Source of the DNA: Micromonospora endolithica
GTDB lineage: Bacteria > Actinomycetota > Actinomycetes > Mycobacteriales > Micromonosporaceae
Assembly: GCF_003626595.1 (NCBI RefSeq)
Contig: NZ_RBAK01000020.1
Coordinates: 25,895 to 89,894, forward strand
Length of the DNA: 64,000 bases
Direction: 5' to 3'
In this document: piece by piece, positions 16,164-24,727 of the stretch
Layout of the letters: each line of letters starts with the position of its first letter
Numbering within the stretch: the first letter of the stretch is position 1
The notes under the pieces: generated by a model
The model's input: the letters and a program-made list of their open reading frames with translations, nothing else
Told to the model about the DNA's origin: nothing
Database searches by the model: none
Translations under genes and position numbers: made by a program

Positions 16164-17702
16164 GTGATTACCGGTGAGCTGAAGAGCAAGATCGACCGCA
16201 TCTGGGATGCCTTCTGGTCGGGTGGGATCTCGAACCCGTTGGAGGTAATCGAGCAGATCACCTACCTGCTTTTCATCAAGCGGCTCGATGACCTGCACAC
16301 GCTGGAGGAGAACAAGGCGAACCGGCTGGGCAAGCCGATGGAGCGCCGGGTCTTCCCGGAGGGCTGCGACGACCAGTGGCGTAAGTACGACGACCTGCGT
16401 TGGTCGCACTTCAAGAGCGCTGCGCCGGCCGAGATGTTCGAGATCGTCGGCGAGCGGGTCTTCCCGTTCCTGCGGACGCTCGGCGGCGACGGGTCGACGT
16501 ACTCGCACCACATGAAGGACGCCCGGTTCACCATCCCCAACCCGGCGCTGCTCGCCCGCGTGGTCGACATGCTCGGCCAAATCCCGATGGAGGACCGGGA
16601 CACGAAGGGCGACCTCTACGAGTACATGCTCGGCAAGATCGCCACCGCTGGCCACAACGGACAGTTCCGTACCCCGCGGCACATCATCCAGCTCATGGTC
16701 GAGATGACCGCCCCAACGCCGTTGGACGAGATTTGCGACCCGGCCTGCGGGACCGCAGGCTTCCTGGTGGAGGCGGGAGAGTACGTCCGCCGCACCCATC
16801 CCGGCGCGATCTTCGATGCGATGCAGCGGAAGCACTTCCACGAGAGCATGTTCCACGGCTTCGACTTCGACCGCACGATGCTGAGGATTGGCAGCATGAA
16901 CATGCTGCTGCACGGTGTGGAGAACCCGGACATTCGCTACCGAGACTCCCTGGCCGAGAACGTCAGCAACGAGTCGGAGAAGTACTCACTGATTCTGGCC
17001 AACCCGCCCTTCGCCGGCAGCCTCGACTACGAGAGCACGTCGAAGGACCTCCAGCGGGTCGTCAAGACGAAGAAGACCGAGCTGCTCTTCCTCGCCCTCT
17101 TTCTGCGGTTGCTCAAGCCAGGTGGTCGTGCGGCGGTCATCGTGCCGGACGGCGTGCTCTTCGGCTCAAGCAAGGCCCACAAGGAGCTGCGCCGGATGCT
17201 GGTCGAGGACCAGAAGCTCGACGGCGTGGTCAAGCTGCCGAGTGGCGCCTTCCGGCCCTACGCCGGAGTCTCCACCGCAATCCTGCTCTTCACCAAGACC
17301 AACAGCGGCGGCACCGACAACGTCTGGTTCTACGAGGCGACCGCCGACGGCTGGAGCCTCGACGACAAGCGCGCCCCGTTGCTGCCGGCCGAGAAGCTTG
17401 GGCCGGTGCCGGACGTGGCGTTGGCCGAGGGCGAGCACGCGAAGAACAATCTTCCGGACGCGTTGGTGCGGTGGTTCCGGCGTGACGGCGACGAGTTGCA
17501 GCGGGCGCGGACCGAGCAGAGCTTCTGCGTGCCCAAGGCCGACATCATCGAGCAGGGCTACGACCTCAGCCTCAACCGTTACAAGGAGGTTGTCCACGAG
17601 GAGGCCGAGCATCGTTCGCCGCTCGCCATTCTCGCCGACCTGGAACGCTTGGAGACTGAGATCCAGAAGGGCATGTCCGACCTGAAGGCGCTTCTCGCAT
17701 GA
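16164..17702 (+). CDS. hsdM: Type I restriction-modification system DNA methyltransferase subunit
   Basis: 512 residues. GTG at 16164 (VITGELKSKIDRIWDAFWSGG) matches the usual HsdM N-terminus; the frame is open further upstream, but that part is unlike the family. The N-terminal helical domain (about 1-140) is followed by an N6-adenine methylase: SAM motif I DPACGTAGF and catalytic motif IV ANPPF. It methylates adenine at the site chosen by HsdS and is also needed for restriction. The stop overlaps hsdS (ATGA). It is the first gene of the operon. Confidence 0.93.
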   Translation: MITGELKSKIDRIWDAFWSGGISNPLEVIEQITYLLFIKRLDDLHTLEENKANRLGKPMERRVFPEGCDDQWRKYDDLRWSHFKSAAPAEMFEIVGERVFPFLRTLGGDGSTYSHHMKDARFTIPNPALLARVVDMLGQIPMEDRDTKGDLYEYMLGKIATAGHNGQFRTPRHIIQLMVEMTAPTPLDEICDPACGTAGFLVEAGEYVRRTHPGAIFDAMQRKHFHESMFHGFDFDRTMLRIGSMNMLLHGVENPDIRYRDSLAENVSNESEKYSLILANPPFAGSLDYESTSKDLQRVVKTKKTELLFLALFLRLLKPGGRAAVIVPDGVLFGSSKAHKELRRMLVEDQKLDGVVKLPSGAFRPYAGVSTAILLFTKTNSGGTDNVWFYEATADGWSLDDKRAPLLPAEKLGPVPDVALAEGEHAKNNLPDALVRWFRRDGDELQRARTEQSFCVPKADIIEQGYDLSLNRYKEVVHEEAEHRSPLAILADLERLETEIQKGMSDLKALLA

Positions 17703-18874
17703 GCGCGTGGCAAAAGGCGAGGCTGAGCGACTGCTGCGAGATCGTTTCCGGCGCCACGCCCAAAACTGGTGTCGAGGGATACTGGGACGGCGAGATTCCT
17801 TGGGCAACGCCGAAGGACCTAAGCGTCCTTCGCGGCGCCTATCTTCATGACACGCCCCGGAAGATCACAGCAGCTGGCTTGAAAAGCTGTGCGGCATCGG
17901 TACTTCCGGCTGGCTCGGTTCTACTCAGCTCCAGGGCGCCAATCGGACACGTTGCCATCAACACCATTCCGATGGCCACGAATCAGGGCTTCAAGAGCCT
18001 CGTCCCTGACGCCCGGGCAGTCGAGGCGAAGTATCTGTACTGGTGGCTGAAGGCACACAGGTCCTATCTGGAGAGCCTTGGCAACGGTGCCACCTTCAAG
18101 GAGATTTCCAAAGCCATCGTCTCGCAGGTAGAGATACCTCTGCCTCCGCTTGAGGAGCAGCGGAGGGTGGCGGACGTGCTGGATAGGGCGGACGAGCTGC
18201 GTGCCAAGCGCCGTCAAGCCCTTGCCCACCTCGATGACCTCACTCGGTCCACTTTCCTCGACATGTTCGGCTCCGGGTACCTCTCGAAGTGGCCGACTGC
18301 AGAGCTGCAGAAGGTCGTCAAGTCGGGCACCATCGTCACGTATGGGATCGTGCAAGCGGGCGAGGAGTTCGCCGGTGGTGTGCCATACATCCGGACCGGT
18401 GACATCATCGACGGAGAAATTGCGGTAGCAGGACTGCGTCACACCGATCCGGAGATTGCTAACCGCTTCGCGCGATCTTCCGTCAGCCCTGGCGACATCG
18501 TCATGAGTATCCGGGCGACTGTCGGCACAACTGCTCTGGTCCCGGCAGGGCTCGACGGGGCCAACCTGACGCAAGGAACAGCTCGCATCTCCCCGGGTGG
18601 AAGCACCAACGGGACCTATCTCCTGCACTACCTCCGCTCATCGGCCGCCCAGCATTGGATTAGCCGACAGATCAAGGGTGCGACTTTCCGGGAAATCACC
18701 CTTGCTCGACTGCGTGAGCTTCCCGTAGCTCTACCTCCGATGCCCCTGCAAGAAGAGTTTGCCCAACGAGTGAAGGCCCTCGACGAGTTGCGCACACTAC
18801 AACGCACACACCTGGCGGAACTCGATGGGCTGTTCGCGTCGTTGCAGGATCGGGCCTTTCGGGGGTTGCTCTGA
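17699..18874 (+). CDS. hsdS: Type I R-M specificity subunit
   Basis: 391 residues with two target-recognition domains. TRD1 covers about 5-150 (KARLSDCCEIVSGATPKTG) and ends in the conserved helix region LPPLEEQRRVADVLDRADELRAKR; TRD2 covers about 200-350, with a matching LPPMPLQEEFAQRVKALDELR. The two halves read different DNA half-sites; the target cannot be predicted. Its local codon use is less GC-biased than that of its neighbours, as expected for a horizontally exchanged specificity gene. Confidence 0.92.
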   Translation: MSAWQKARLSDCCEIVSGATPKTGVEGYWDGEIPWATPKDLSVLRGAYLHDTPRKITAAGLKSCAASVLPAGSVLLSSRAPIGHVAINTIPMATNQGFKSLVPDARAVEAKYLYWWLKAHRSYLESLGNGATFKEISKAIVSQVEIPLPPLEEQRRVADVLDRADELRAKRRQALAHLDDLTRSTFLDMFGSGYLSKWPTAELQKVVKSGTIVTYGIVQAGEEFAGGVPYIRTGDIIDGEIAVAGLRHTDPEIANRFARSSVSPGDIVMSIRATVGTTALVPAGLDGANLTQGTARISPGGSTNGTYLLHYLRSSAAQHWISRQIKGATFREITLARLRELPVALPPMPLQEEFAQRVKALDELRTLQRTHLAELDGLFASLQDRAFRGLL

Positions 18875-18918
18875 TGTGAGACGATCGAGGGCTGTCGACT
18901 GTGGGGAGTTGGCGTTCG

Positions 18919-21900
18919 ATGAGCAACTTCGCGTTCCTGCGGGCCGAGTGGCCCGAGCTGCTTGACGAGGCCCTGCGGGCCGAGCGACTGGCCGTCGCTG
19001 ACCCGCGGGCCTCGTGCTTCTACGCCCGGCGCACGCTCGAACTCGCCCTCACCTGGCTCTTCGAGGCGGACAGCACCCTCACCAAGCCGTACAAGGACGA
19101 CTTGTCGGCGATGATCCACGAGCCGTCGCTGCGCAACCTGGTGGGCAACAGTCTCCAGGCGAAGATGAACATCATCCGCAAGCAGGGCAACACGGCCGTT
19201 CACAAGAGCACGCCGGTGACGTCGAAAGAGGCGGTGCCGGTCGTCCGTGAGCTGTTCCACGTCATGTACTGGATCGCCCGGCGTTACACGCGCGATCAGG
19301 CGAAGGTCCCGGCGAGTGCCCTGGCCTTCAACCTGGACCTGATCCCCCGGCCGATCCCCTCGCAGGTCCGGCAGCAGACGCAGGTCGAGCTCAAGGCGCT
19401 TGCTGACAAGCTCGCCGCGCAGGACGCGGCGCTGGCCGCCGAGCGGGAGAAGTCCGCCACCCTCGACGCCGAGTTGGCGAAGCTGCGCGCCGAGATCGCC
19501 GCCGCGAAGGCCGCTAACGAGGCTCGTCCCGACGACCATGACTACGACGAGGCGCAGACCCGAGACCTCTACATCGACCTCATGCTGCGTGAGGCCGGCT
19601 GGCGCCTCGACCGCCCGGAGGACCGCGAGTTCGAGGTCACCGGCATGCCCAACACCACGGACACCGGGTACGTCGACTACGTCCTGTGGGGTGACGACGG
19701 CAAGCCGCTCGCGGTGGTCGAGGCCAAGCGGACCCGCCGGGACGCCACGGTCGGCCAGCAGCAGGCCAAGCTGTACGCCGACTGCCTGGAGCAGCGGTAC
19801 GGCCAGCGCCCGGTCATCTTCTACACCAACGGCTACGAGACCTGGCTCTGGGACGACACCGCCTACCCTCCGCGCCCCGTGCAGGGCTTCTACACCAAGG
19901 AGGAACTTCAGCTCCTGATCCGGCGCCGCGCCACCCGCAAGCCGCTCGCGGAAGTGCCCATCAAGCAGGAGATCGTCGAGCGGTACTATCAGCACCGGGC
20001 GATCCGGGCCATCGGCGAGGCGTTCGAGACGCAGCGGCAGCGCCAAGCGCTCGTCGTGATGGCCACCGGTGCCGGCAAGACCCGCACCGTGATCGCCTTG
20101 GTCGACCTGCTGATGCGGGCGAACTGGGTCAAGCGGGTGCTGTTCCTCGCCGACCGCAACGCCCTGGTCAAGCAGGCGGTCAACGCGTTCAAGGCGCACC
20201 TGCCCGATGCGGCGACGGTCAACCTGGTCGAGGAAAAGACCGCAGAGGCCCGGGTCTACGTCTCGACCTACCCGACCATGATGGGCCTGATCAACGAGAC
20301 CGCGAGCGGCGAGCGGCGCTTCGGCCCCGGCTACTTCGACCTGGTCATCATCGACGAGGCGCACCGCTCGGTCTACCAGAAGTACCGGGCGATCTTCTCC
20401 TGGTTCGACAGCCTCCTGGTCGGGCTCACCGCGACCCCGCGCAACGAGATCGACCGCAATACCTACAGCCTGTTCAACCTCGAAGACGGCGTCCCCACCG
20501 ACCACTACGACCTCGACGACGCGGTCAACGAGGGCTTCCTCGTCCCGCCGCGCGCGGTCTCCGTACCGCTGAAGTTCCAGCGCGACGGCATCCGCTACGA
20601 CGACCTCACCGAGGAGGAGAAGGACGACTGGGACGCCCTCGACTGGGGTGAGGACGGGCCACCGGACAGCGTCGACCCCGACGCGGTCAACAAGTGGCTG
20701 TTCAACGCCGACACCGTGGACAAGGTCCTGGAGGCGTTGATGACCCACGGCCACCACGTCGCCGGCGGCGACCGGATCGGCAAGACCATCATCTTCGCCA
20801 AGAACAACGCCCACGCCGACTTCATCCAGAAGCGGTTCGACCTCGCCTACCCGATGCACCGCGGCCACCTCGCCCGGGTCATCACCCACAAGACCGAGTA
20901 CGCCCAGAGCCTCATCGACGCCTTCTCGCAGAAGGAGAAGAACCCGCACATCGCGATCTCGGTCGACATGCTCGACACCGGCATCGACGTACCCGAGGTC
21001 GTCAACCTGGTCTTCTTCAAGATCGTGCGGTCGAAGTCGAAGTTCTGGCAGATGATCGGCCGCGGCACCCGACTCCGCAAGGACCTCTACGGCCCCGGCC
21101 AGGACAAGCAAAACTTTTACATCTTCGACTTCTGCCAGAACTTCGAGTTCTTCAACCACAACCCGAAGGCGGCCGAGGGCAAGCTGGGCGAGTCGCTGAC
21201 CGAGCGGCTGTTCAAGGCCCAGCTCGAACTGATCTACCGCCTCGACCAGCGCCTCCCCTCCGATTCCGGCAGCGGTTCGGAGGGCGACGGGACGCAGAGC
21301 GAGGCCGCGCTGCGCTGGGACATCGCACGCAACCTCCACCGCCGCGTGGAGAACATCTACCTCGACAACTTCGTCGTCCGCCCCAAGCGGCGCCTGGTGG
21401 AGTACTACATCGACTTCGAGCACTGGCACCACCTCACCCCTGAAGCCGTCGACGAAATCGGCGGCAACCTCGCCGGCCTACCCACCGCTGTGAAGGACGA
21501 GGACGAGGCGGCCAAGCGGTTCGACCTTATGGCGCTGCGCCTGCAGCTCGGCCAGCTCGACGTGGAACCCGCCTACGATCGGCTGCGCCGGCAGGTGCAG
21601 GACATCGCCTCGACTCTGCTGGAGCAGACCAGCATCCCGGCGGTCCGCGAGCAGCAGCAGCTCCTTGACGAGGTGGCCGGCGACGAGTGGTGGCAGGACG
21701 TCACCCTGCCCCTGCTGGAGCTGATGCGCCGCCGCCTGCGCGGGTTGGTCAAGCTGATCGAGAGGTCCAAGCGGGCCATCGTCTACACCGACTTCACCGA
21801 TGAGCTGGGCGAGATTTCTGTCGTCACGCTGAACGACATCAAGATCGGTACGGACTTCGAGCGATTCCGCGCCAAGGCGCGGGTGTACCTGCGCGCCCAC

Positions 21901-22335
21901 GAAGACCACCTGGCATTGCAGAAGCTGCGCCGCAACAAGCAACTCGCCCCGACCGACCTCGACGAGCTGGAGCGGATGCTCGCGGCTAGCGGCGGCGGCA
22001 CCGAGGAGATCAACGAGGCCCGCCGCTCGGCCCACGGCCTCGGGCTGTTCATCCGCTCGCTGGTCGGACTCGACAGGGAAGCCGCCACCGAAGCGTTCGG
22101 CGACTTCCTGACCGGCCGGACGCTCAGCGCGAATCAGTTCAACTTCGTGAACCTGATCGTCGCCCACCTGACCCAGAACGGTGTCATGGAGCCCGAGCGC
22201 CTCTACGACTCGCCGTTCAGCGACATCGCCCCGCACGGGCCGGACTCGATCTTCCCGTCCGCCGATGTCGACCGCCTGATCACGATCCTCCACGCGGTCC
22301 GAGACACCGCCGCCCCGGAGGGTGAGGTGGCTTGA
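18919..22335 (+). CDS. hsdR: Type I R-M restriction (endonuclease/translocase) subunit
   Basis: 1138 residues from ATG at 18919 (MSNFAFLRAEWPELL); GTG at 18901 is the alternative. Order: a DUF4145-like N-terminal domain (about 1-130), a coiled coil (about 150-210), a PD-(D/E)xK nuclease (VDYVLWGDDGKPLAVVEAKR), SF2 helicase motifs (Walker A MATGAGKT, DEAH box IIDEAHRS, motif III LTATP, motif VI IGRGTRL) and an EcoEI-type C-terminal domain. It translocates and cuts unmethylated DNA. It ends 150 bases before the right att repeat. All key motifs are intact. Confidence 0.93.
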   Translation: MSNFAFLRAEWPELLDEALRAERLAVADPRASCFYARRTLELALTWLFEADSTLTKPYKDDLSAMIHEPSLRNLVGNSLQAKMNIIRKQGNTAVHKSTPVTSKEAVPVVRELFHVMYWIARRYTRDQAKVPASALAFNLDLIPRPIPSQVRQQTQVELKALADKLAAQDAALAAEREKSATLDAELAKLRAEIAAAKAANEARPDDHDYDEAQTRDLYIDLMLREAGWRLDRPEDREFEVTGMPNTTDTGYVDYVLWGDDGKPLAVVEAKRTRRDATVGQQQAKLYADCLEQRYGQRPVIFYTNGYETWLWDDTAYPPRPVQGFYTKEELQLLIRRRATRKPLAEVPIKQEIVERYYQHRAIRAIGEAFETQRQRQALVVMATGAGKTRTVIALVDLLMRANWVKRVLFLADRNALVKQAVNAFKAHLPDAATVNLVEEKTAEARVYVSTYPTMMGLINETASGERRFGPGYFDLVIIDEAHRSVYQKYRAIFSWFDSLLVGLTATPRNEIDRNTYSLFNLEDGVPTDHYDLDDAVNEGFLVPPRAVSVPLKFQRDGIRYDDLTEEEKDDWDALDWGEDGPPDSVDPDAVNKWLFNADTVDKVLEALMTHGHHVAGGDRIGKTIIFAKNNAHADFIQKRFDLAYPMHRGHLARVITHKTEYAQSLIDAFSQKEKNPHIAISVDMLDTGIDVPEVVNLVFFKIVRSKSKFWQMIGRGTRLRKDLYGPGQDKQNFYIFDFCQNFEFFNHNPKAAEGKLGESLTERLFKAQLELIYRLDQRLPSDSGSGSEGDGTQSEAALRWDIARNLHRRVENIYLDNFVVRPKRRLVEYYIDFEHWHHLTPEAVDEIGGNLAGLPTAVKDEDEAAKRFDLMALRLQLGQLDVEPAYDRLRRQVQDIASTLLEQTSIPAVREQQQLLDEVAGDEWWQDVTLPLLELMRRRLRGLVKLIERSKRAIVYTDFTDELGEISVVTLNDIKIGTDFERFRAKARVYLRAHEDHLALQKLRRNKQLAPTDLDELERMLAASGGGTEEINEARRSAHGLGLFIRSLVGLDREAATEAFGDFLTGRTLSANQFNFVNLIVAHLTQNGVMEPERLYDSPFSDIAPHGPDSIFPSADVDRLITILHAVRDTAAPEGEVA

Positions 22336-22360
22336 ACGAGTCGGAGACCCGGCGCGAGGT

Positions 22361-22380
22361 CGCGCGCCCATGGGCGCGCG
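22361..22380. repeat. Right copy of palindrome centred on CCCATGGG
   Basis: A 20-bp perfect palindrome (CGCGCGCC at the left, GGCGCGCG at the right, CATG at the centre). It shares 19 bases with 15872-15890. It lies 25 bases after the hsdR stop. Confidence 0.6.
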
Positions 22381-22484
22381 GTAGGGGAGGGAAACCGCGT
22401 CTGCCGTCACGTTCCGTCGACATTGCTACATACCGAACCCGGACAAACCTGCAAAACTCCAGGTCAGGGTCGCCCTGCCCGCCC

Positions 22485-22530
22485 GACTACGGATCAGAAG
22501 GTTAGGGGTTCGAGTCCCTTCGGGCGCACA
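22485..22530 (+). repeat. Right 46-bp direct repeat: 3' part of tRNA-Arg(ACG), probable att site
   Basis: Identical over 46 bases to 15774-15819 and offset by 6711 bases. Again no 5' tRNA half precedes it. The two copies delimit a unit that contains exactly hsdM, hsdS and hsdR and no integrase. Confidence 0.85.
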
Positions 22531-22540
22531 AGATCAAGAG

Positions 22541-22572
22541 GGGTCCGGACTGCGGAAACGCGGTTCGGGCCC
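22541..22572 (+). terminator. Hairpin behind the right tRNA fragment
   Basis: 14-bp arms (three G-U pairs in RNA) close on a GAAA tetraloop and end in CTTTCTG. It is a terminator of the sort that follows tRNA genes, with a sequence different from the one behind the left copy. Confidence 0.65.
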
Positions 22573-22932
22573 TTTCTGCTGTCCGGCCTGTTCGGACGGT
22601 GGGTGCCACTCGGGTGTCATCACGCTCCGTGACATTCTTTTCTGCGGTGGCTTCGCGCATCGTCGGGTGCGGATCCTCGCCGGCATGTGGGTGCGGCCCG
22701 TGGACGGCGACCCGGCCGAGCCGGATCAGGCCGCTCAGGAACGTGCACGCCCGGGCCGGTCGGAGACGTCACAACGAGCTCGGGCCCGGCGCCATCGTCA
22801 CCGACACGACCGCTGCTGTACGCATCGGTCGGTGGGAGAAAGCGCCGGGCCCGCCGTGCTGGGGAGCCTCAGCTCAAAACGTGGGGTGCCGCCCCGGTAC
22901 GGACTCGCGCGCTGGGCCGGGCCGGCGCGTCG

Positions 22933-23589
22933 TCACGGCCGGGCGGTGCGCTGTGCTCGTCGCAGGTTGTCGATGAGCTGTTGACGGCTCTGCCCGTGCA
23001 CGTGGTGGCGCCACATGGGTGTGCCGGGAGTGCTCCGCCAGGCTTCGCTGAGCGGGCTGTTGTCGACGGTGTCGTATCCGAGCTGGTCGTAGAACCTGGT
23101 GACCAGTGCGACGGCTTCGGGGTGGTCGCTCGAGACGACCATGGCGCGTCGGTCGGGCGCGCCGGCGGGGCGGGCCAGCCGGAACAGGCTGGGGGCCTGG
23201 ACGTGGGTGAACGCCTTGGCGATCTTCGACGTCGGCAGCTGTTCCTGGCGCAGCTCGTGCTCCGTCTTGCGGCCGGAGTCGATGTCCGGGTGATGGCCGT
23301 CGCGCCACACCATGTAGTTGTTCGTGTCGAGCACGACCTTGCCGGCGAGTTCCTCGACGGGCAAGGTGTCGCTGGGCTTGTACGGGTAGGCGAGGATTGC
23401 GAAGTCTGCGGCCGCGGCGGCGTCGGCGGCGTACGCGGCGCGCGCCGACGGGCCCAGCTCGGCGATGAGCGCCCGGAGGGTTTCCGGTCCGCGCGAGTTG
23501 GCGATGACGACGTCGTAGCCTTCGGCGATGGCCGCCCGCGCGAGCTGGCTCCCGACCTCACCAGCGCCGATGATGCCGATCGTGGTCAC
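22933..23589 (-). CDS. NADPH-dependent F420 reductase-like oxidoreductase
   Basis: 218 residues from GTG at 23589, overlapping the stop of the upstream regulator remnant (GTGA). The N-terminal Rossmann motif is GIIGAGEVGSQLARAA, followed by NSRGPETL, where a Ser/Arg pair after strand 2 favours NADP(H). The family includes F420:NADP oxidoreductases and related NAD-binding reductases (COG2085 type); the exact hydride acceptor is not clear. Pairing with an MmyB-type regulator gene is common for small oxidoreductases in Actinobacteria, which suggests that the regulator once controlled it. Confidence 0.8.
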   Translation of the reverse strand: MTTIGIIGAGEVGSQLARAAIAEGYDVVIANSRGPETLRALIAELGPSARAAYAADAAAAADFAILAYPYKPSDTLPVEELAGKVVLDTNNYMVWRDGHHPDIDSGRKTEHELRQEQLPTSKIAKAFTHVQAPSLFRLARPAGAPDRRAMVVSSDHPEAVALVTRFYDQLGYDTVDNSPLSEAWRSTPGTPMWRHHVHGQSRQQLIDNLRRAQRTARP

Positions 23590-24278
23590 GGATGTCCTTT
23601 CGGAGGTACGTCGTCGAGGGGTGTGGATCTGCTACCGGCGTCAGTGCCGGACTGACGCGGACGGCGATCTGGTGTTCGCCGTGGCCAGGCTTGCGGAAGC
23701 CAACAGGGCGAGCTTTCGGCATTGTCCGAACCGGCGTCCGGGTGGTACACGACCATCATGAGGTCGTCGGTTCCGGCGACGGTCAGCCTCTCCCGGTTGA
23801 GGGTGAGCTCGCCGACCTGCGGGTGGTTCATGCGAATGGGCGTCCCCCGTTGCCCGCGGACCTCATGGCGGGCCCAGAGCTGACGGAATCGGGGACTCGC
23901 GAGCGACAGTTCTCCGGTGAGTTCGATGAAGCGCGGATCGTCGACATCGTTGCCCACGGCCTGCCGCAGGTTGGCGATCAAGCACTCCGTGACGTTTTCC
24001 CGTTCCGGGTGCAGGGCCTGCTCGGCCGGATCCAGGAATAGGTCTCTGAGCTGATTGCCGCCCACGGTGAGGCTCGGAGAAAGCGCCCTGGCCAGGCTGT
24101 TCGAAGCCACGATGTCGAAATATCGGTCCTCGATGAATGCCGGTTGGACGAGGGAGTCCAGCAGGTTGAGTGCGCCCGGCGGAGGGGTCTGCCGACGCGG
24201 CCGGCGCCGGCGCCGGCGGGGTGTCTCCGCGACCAGCGTCAGCAGGACTAGTGGGTGCGGCTCTTCGCGCGCCGCTGC
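23586..24278 (-). pseudogene. MmyB-type transcriptional regulator, ligand-binding half only
   Basis: The frame is open from just after a TAG at 24279-24281 and encodes the MmyB-like ligand-binding domain: LNLLDSLVQPAFIEDRYFDIVASN, LARALSPSL, LFLDP, then FIELTGELSLASPRFRQLWARHEV, MNHPQVGELTL and VAGTDDLMMVVYHPDAGS. The N-terminal helix-turn-helix domain that family members carry is missing, and an Arg-rich, unrelated stretch precedes the domain. The last 40 residues are also atypical. It therefore cannot bind DNA in the normal way and is probably a truncated gene. Confidence 0.65.
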
Positions 24279-24727
24279 CTACGAGGGCAGCACCGTGTCG
24301 ACGCCGAGCGTCTGCCCGTGGCGGCGGTAACGGACCAGGACCGCGCGCAGGGACGCGTCGAGGGCGATTCCGGTCTGCCAAGCCGTTCGGTACACCCATA
24401 CCAGCTGGCCGACAGAGTAGGTGTCGGTGGCGTCTGGGGCCCGGTGGCCTTCGGAAGGCTCAATGGGTGGCTACGTCGCTCTCACCTACACCGGATGTCA
24501 GTGTCGTTCGATACCAGCATCGATGAGGCCAATGGGCGGGGCCATCGTGCGGCGGCTGCGTCTTCGGGCTGGTCGCGCCTCTCAGATCGGCTGACTGGCG
24601 GTCGACGTCGGCAGCCCAGTGGCAGGGCGGTGGCGCTGAGTTGGTGGGACAGGTCGGGGATGGTGGTGGGCGCCGGGTGGTCGTCGAGGTCCGTGTGGCG
24701 GACGCGCCACCGTAGGCTTGCCGGATC
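24279..24727. other. 450-base gap upstream of MFS gene, with a short minus-strand fragment
   Basis: On the minus strand, about 24282-24450 encodes a start-less fragment (DTYSVGQLVWVYRTAW...LRAVLVRYRRHGQTLGVDTVLP) ending at the TAG that precedes the regulator remnant. It looks protein-like, but I do not recognise it. No other gene is seen. The MFS promoter should lie in 24600-24727. Confidence 0.4.

Larger units (their letters stand above)
22336..22932. other. Right border of the R-M island
   Basis: About 600 bases without a gene. It contains the right palindrome copy, the right tRNA-Arg fragment and its hairpin (listed separately). The remaining 360 bases up to the reductase gene show no family-like open frame and no promoter that I can support. 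Confidence 0.55.

Noticed and set aside
18628..21432. Antisense open frame of more than 900 codons opposite hsdS/hsdR
   Set aside because: Low-complexity Val/Asp/Glu/Arg composition typical of the mirror frame of a high-GC gene; hsdS and hsdR have full domain sets on the other strand.
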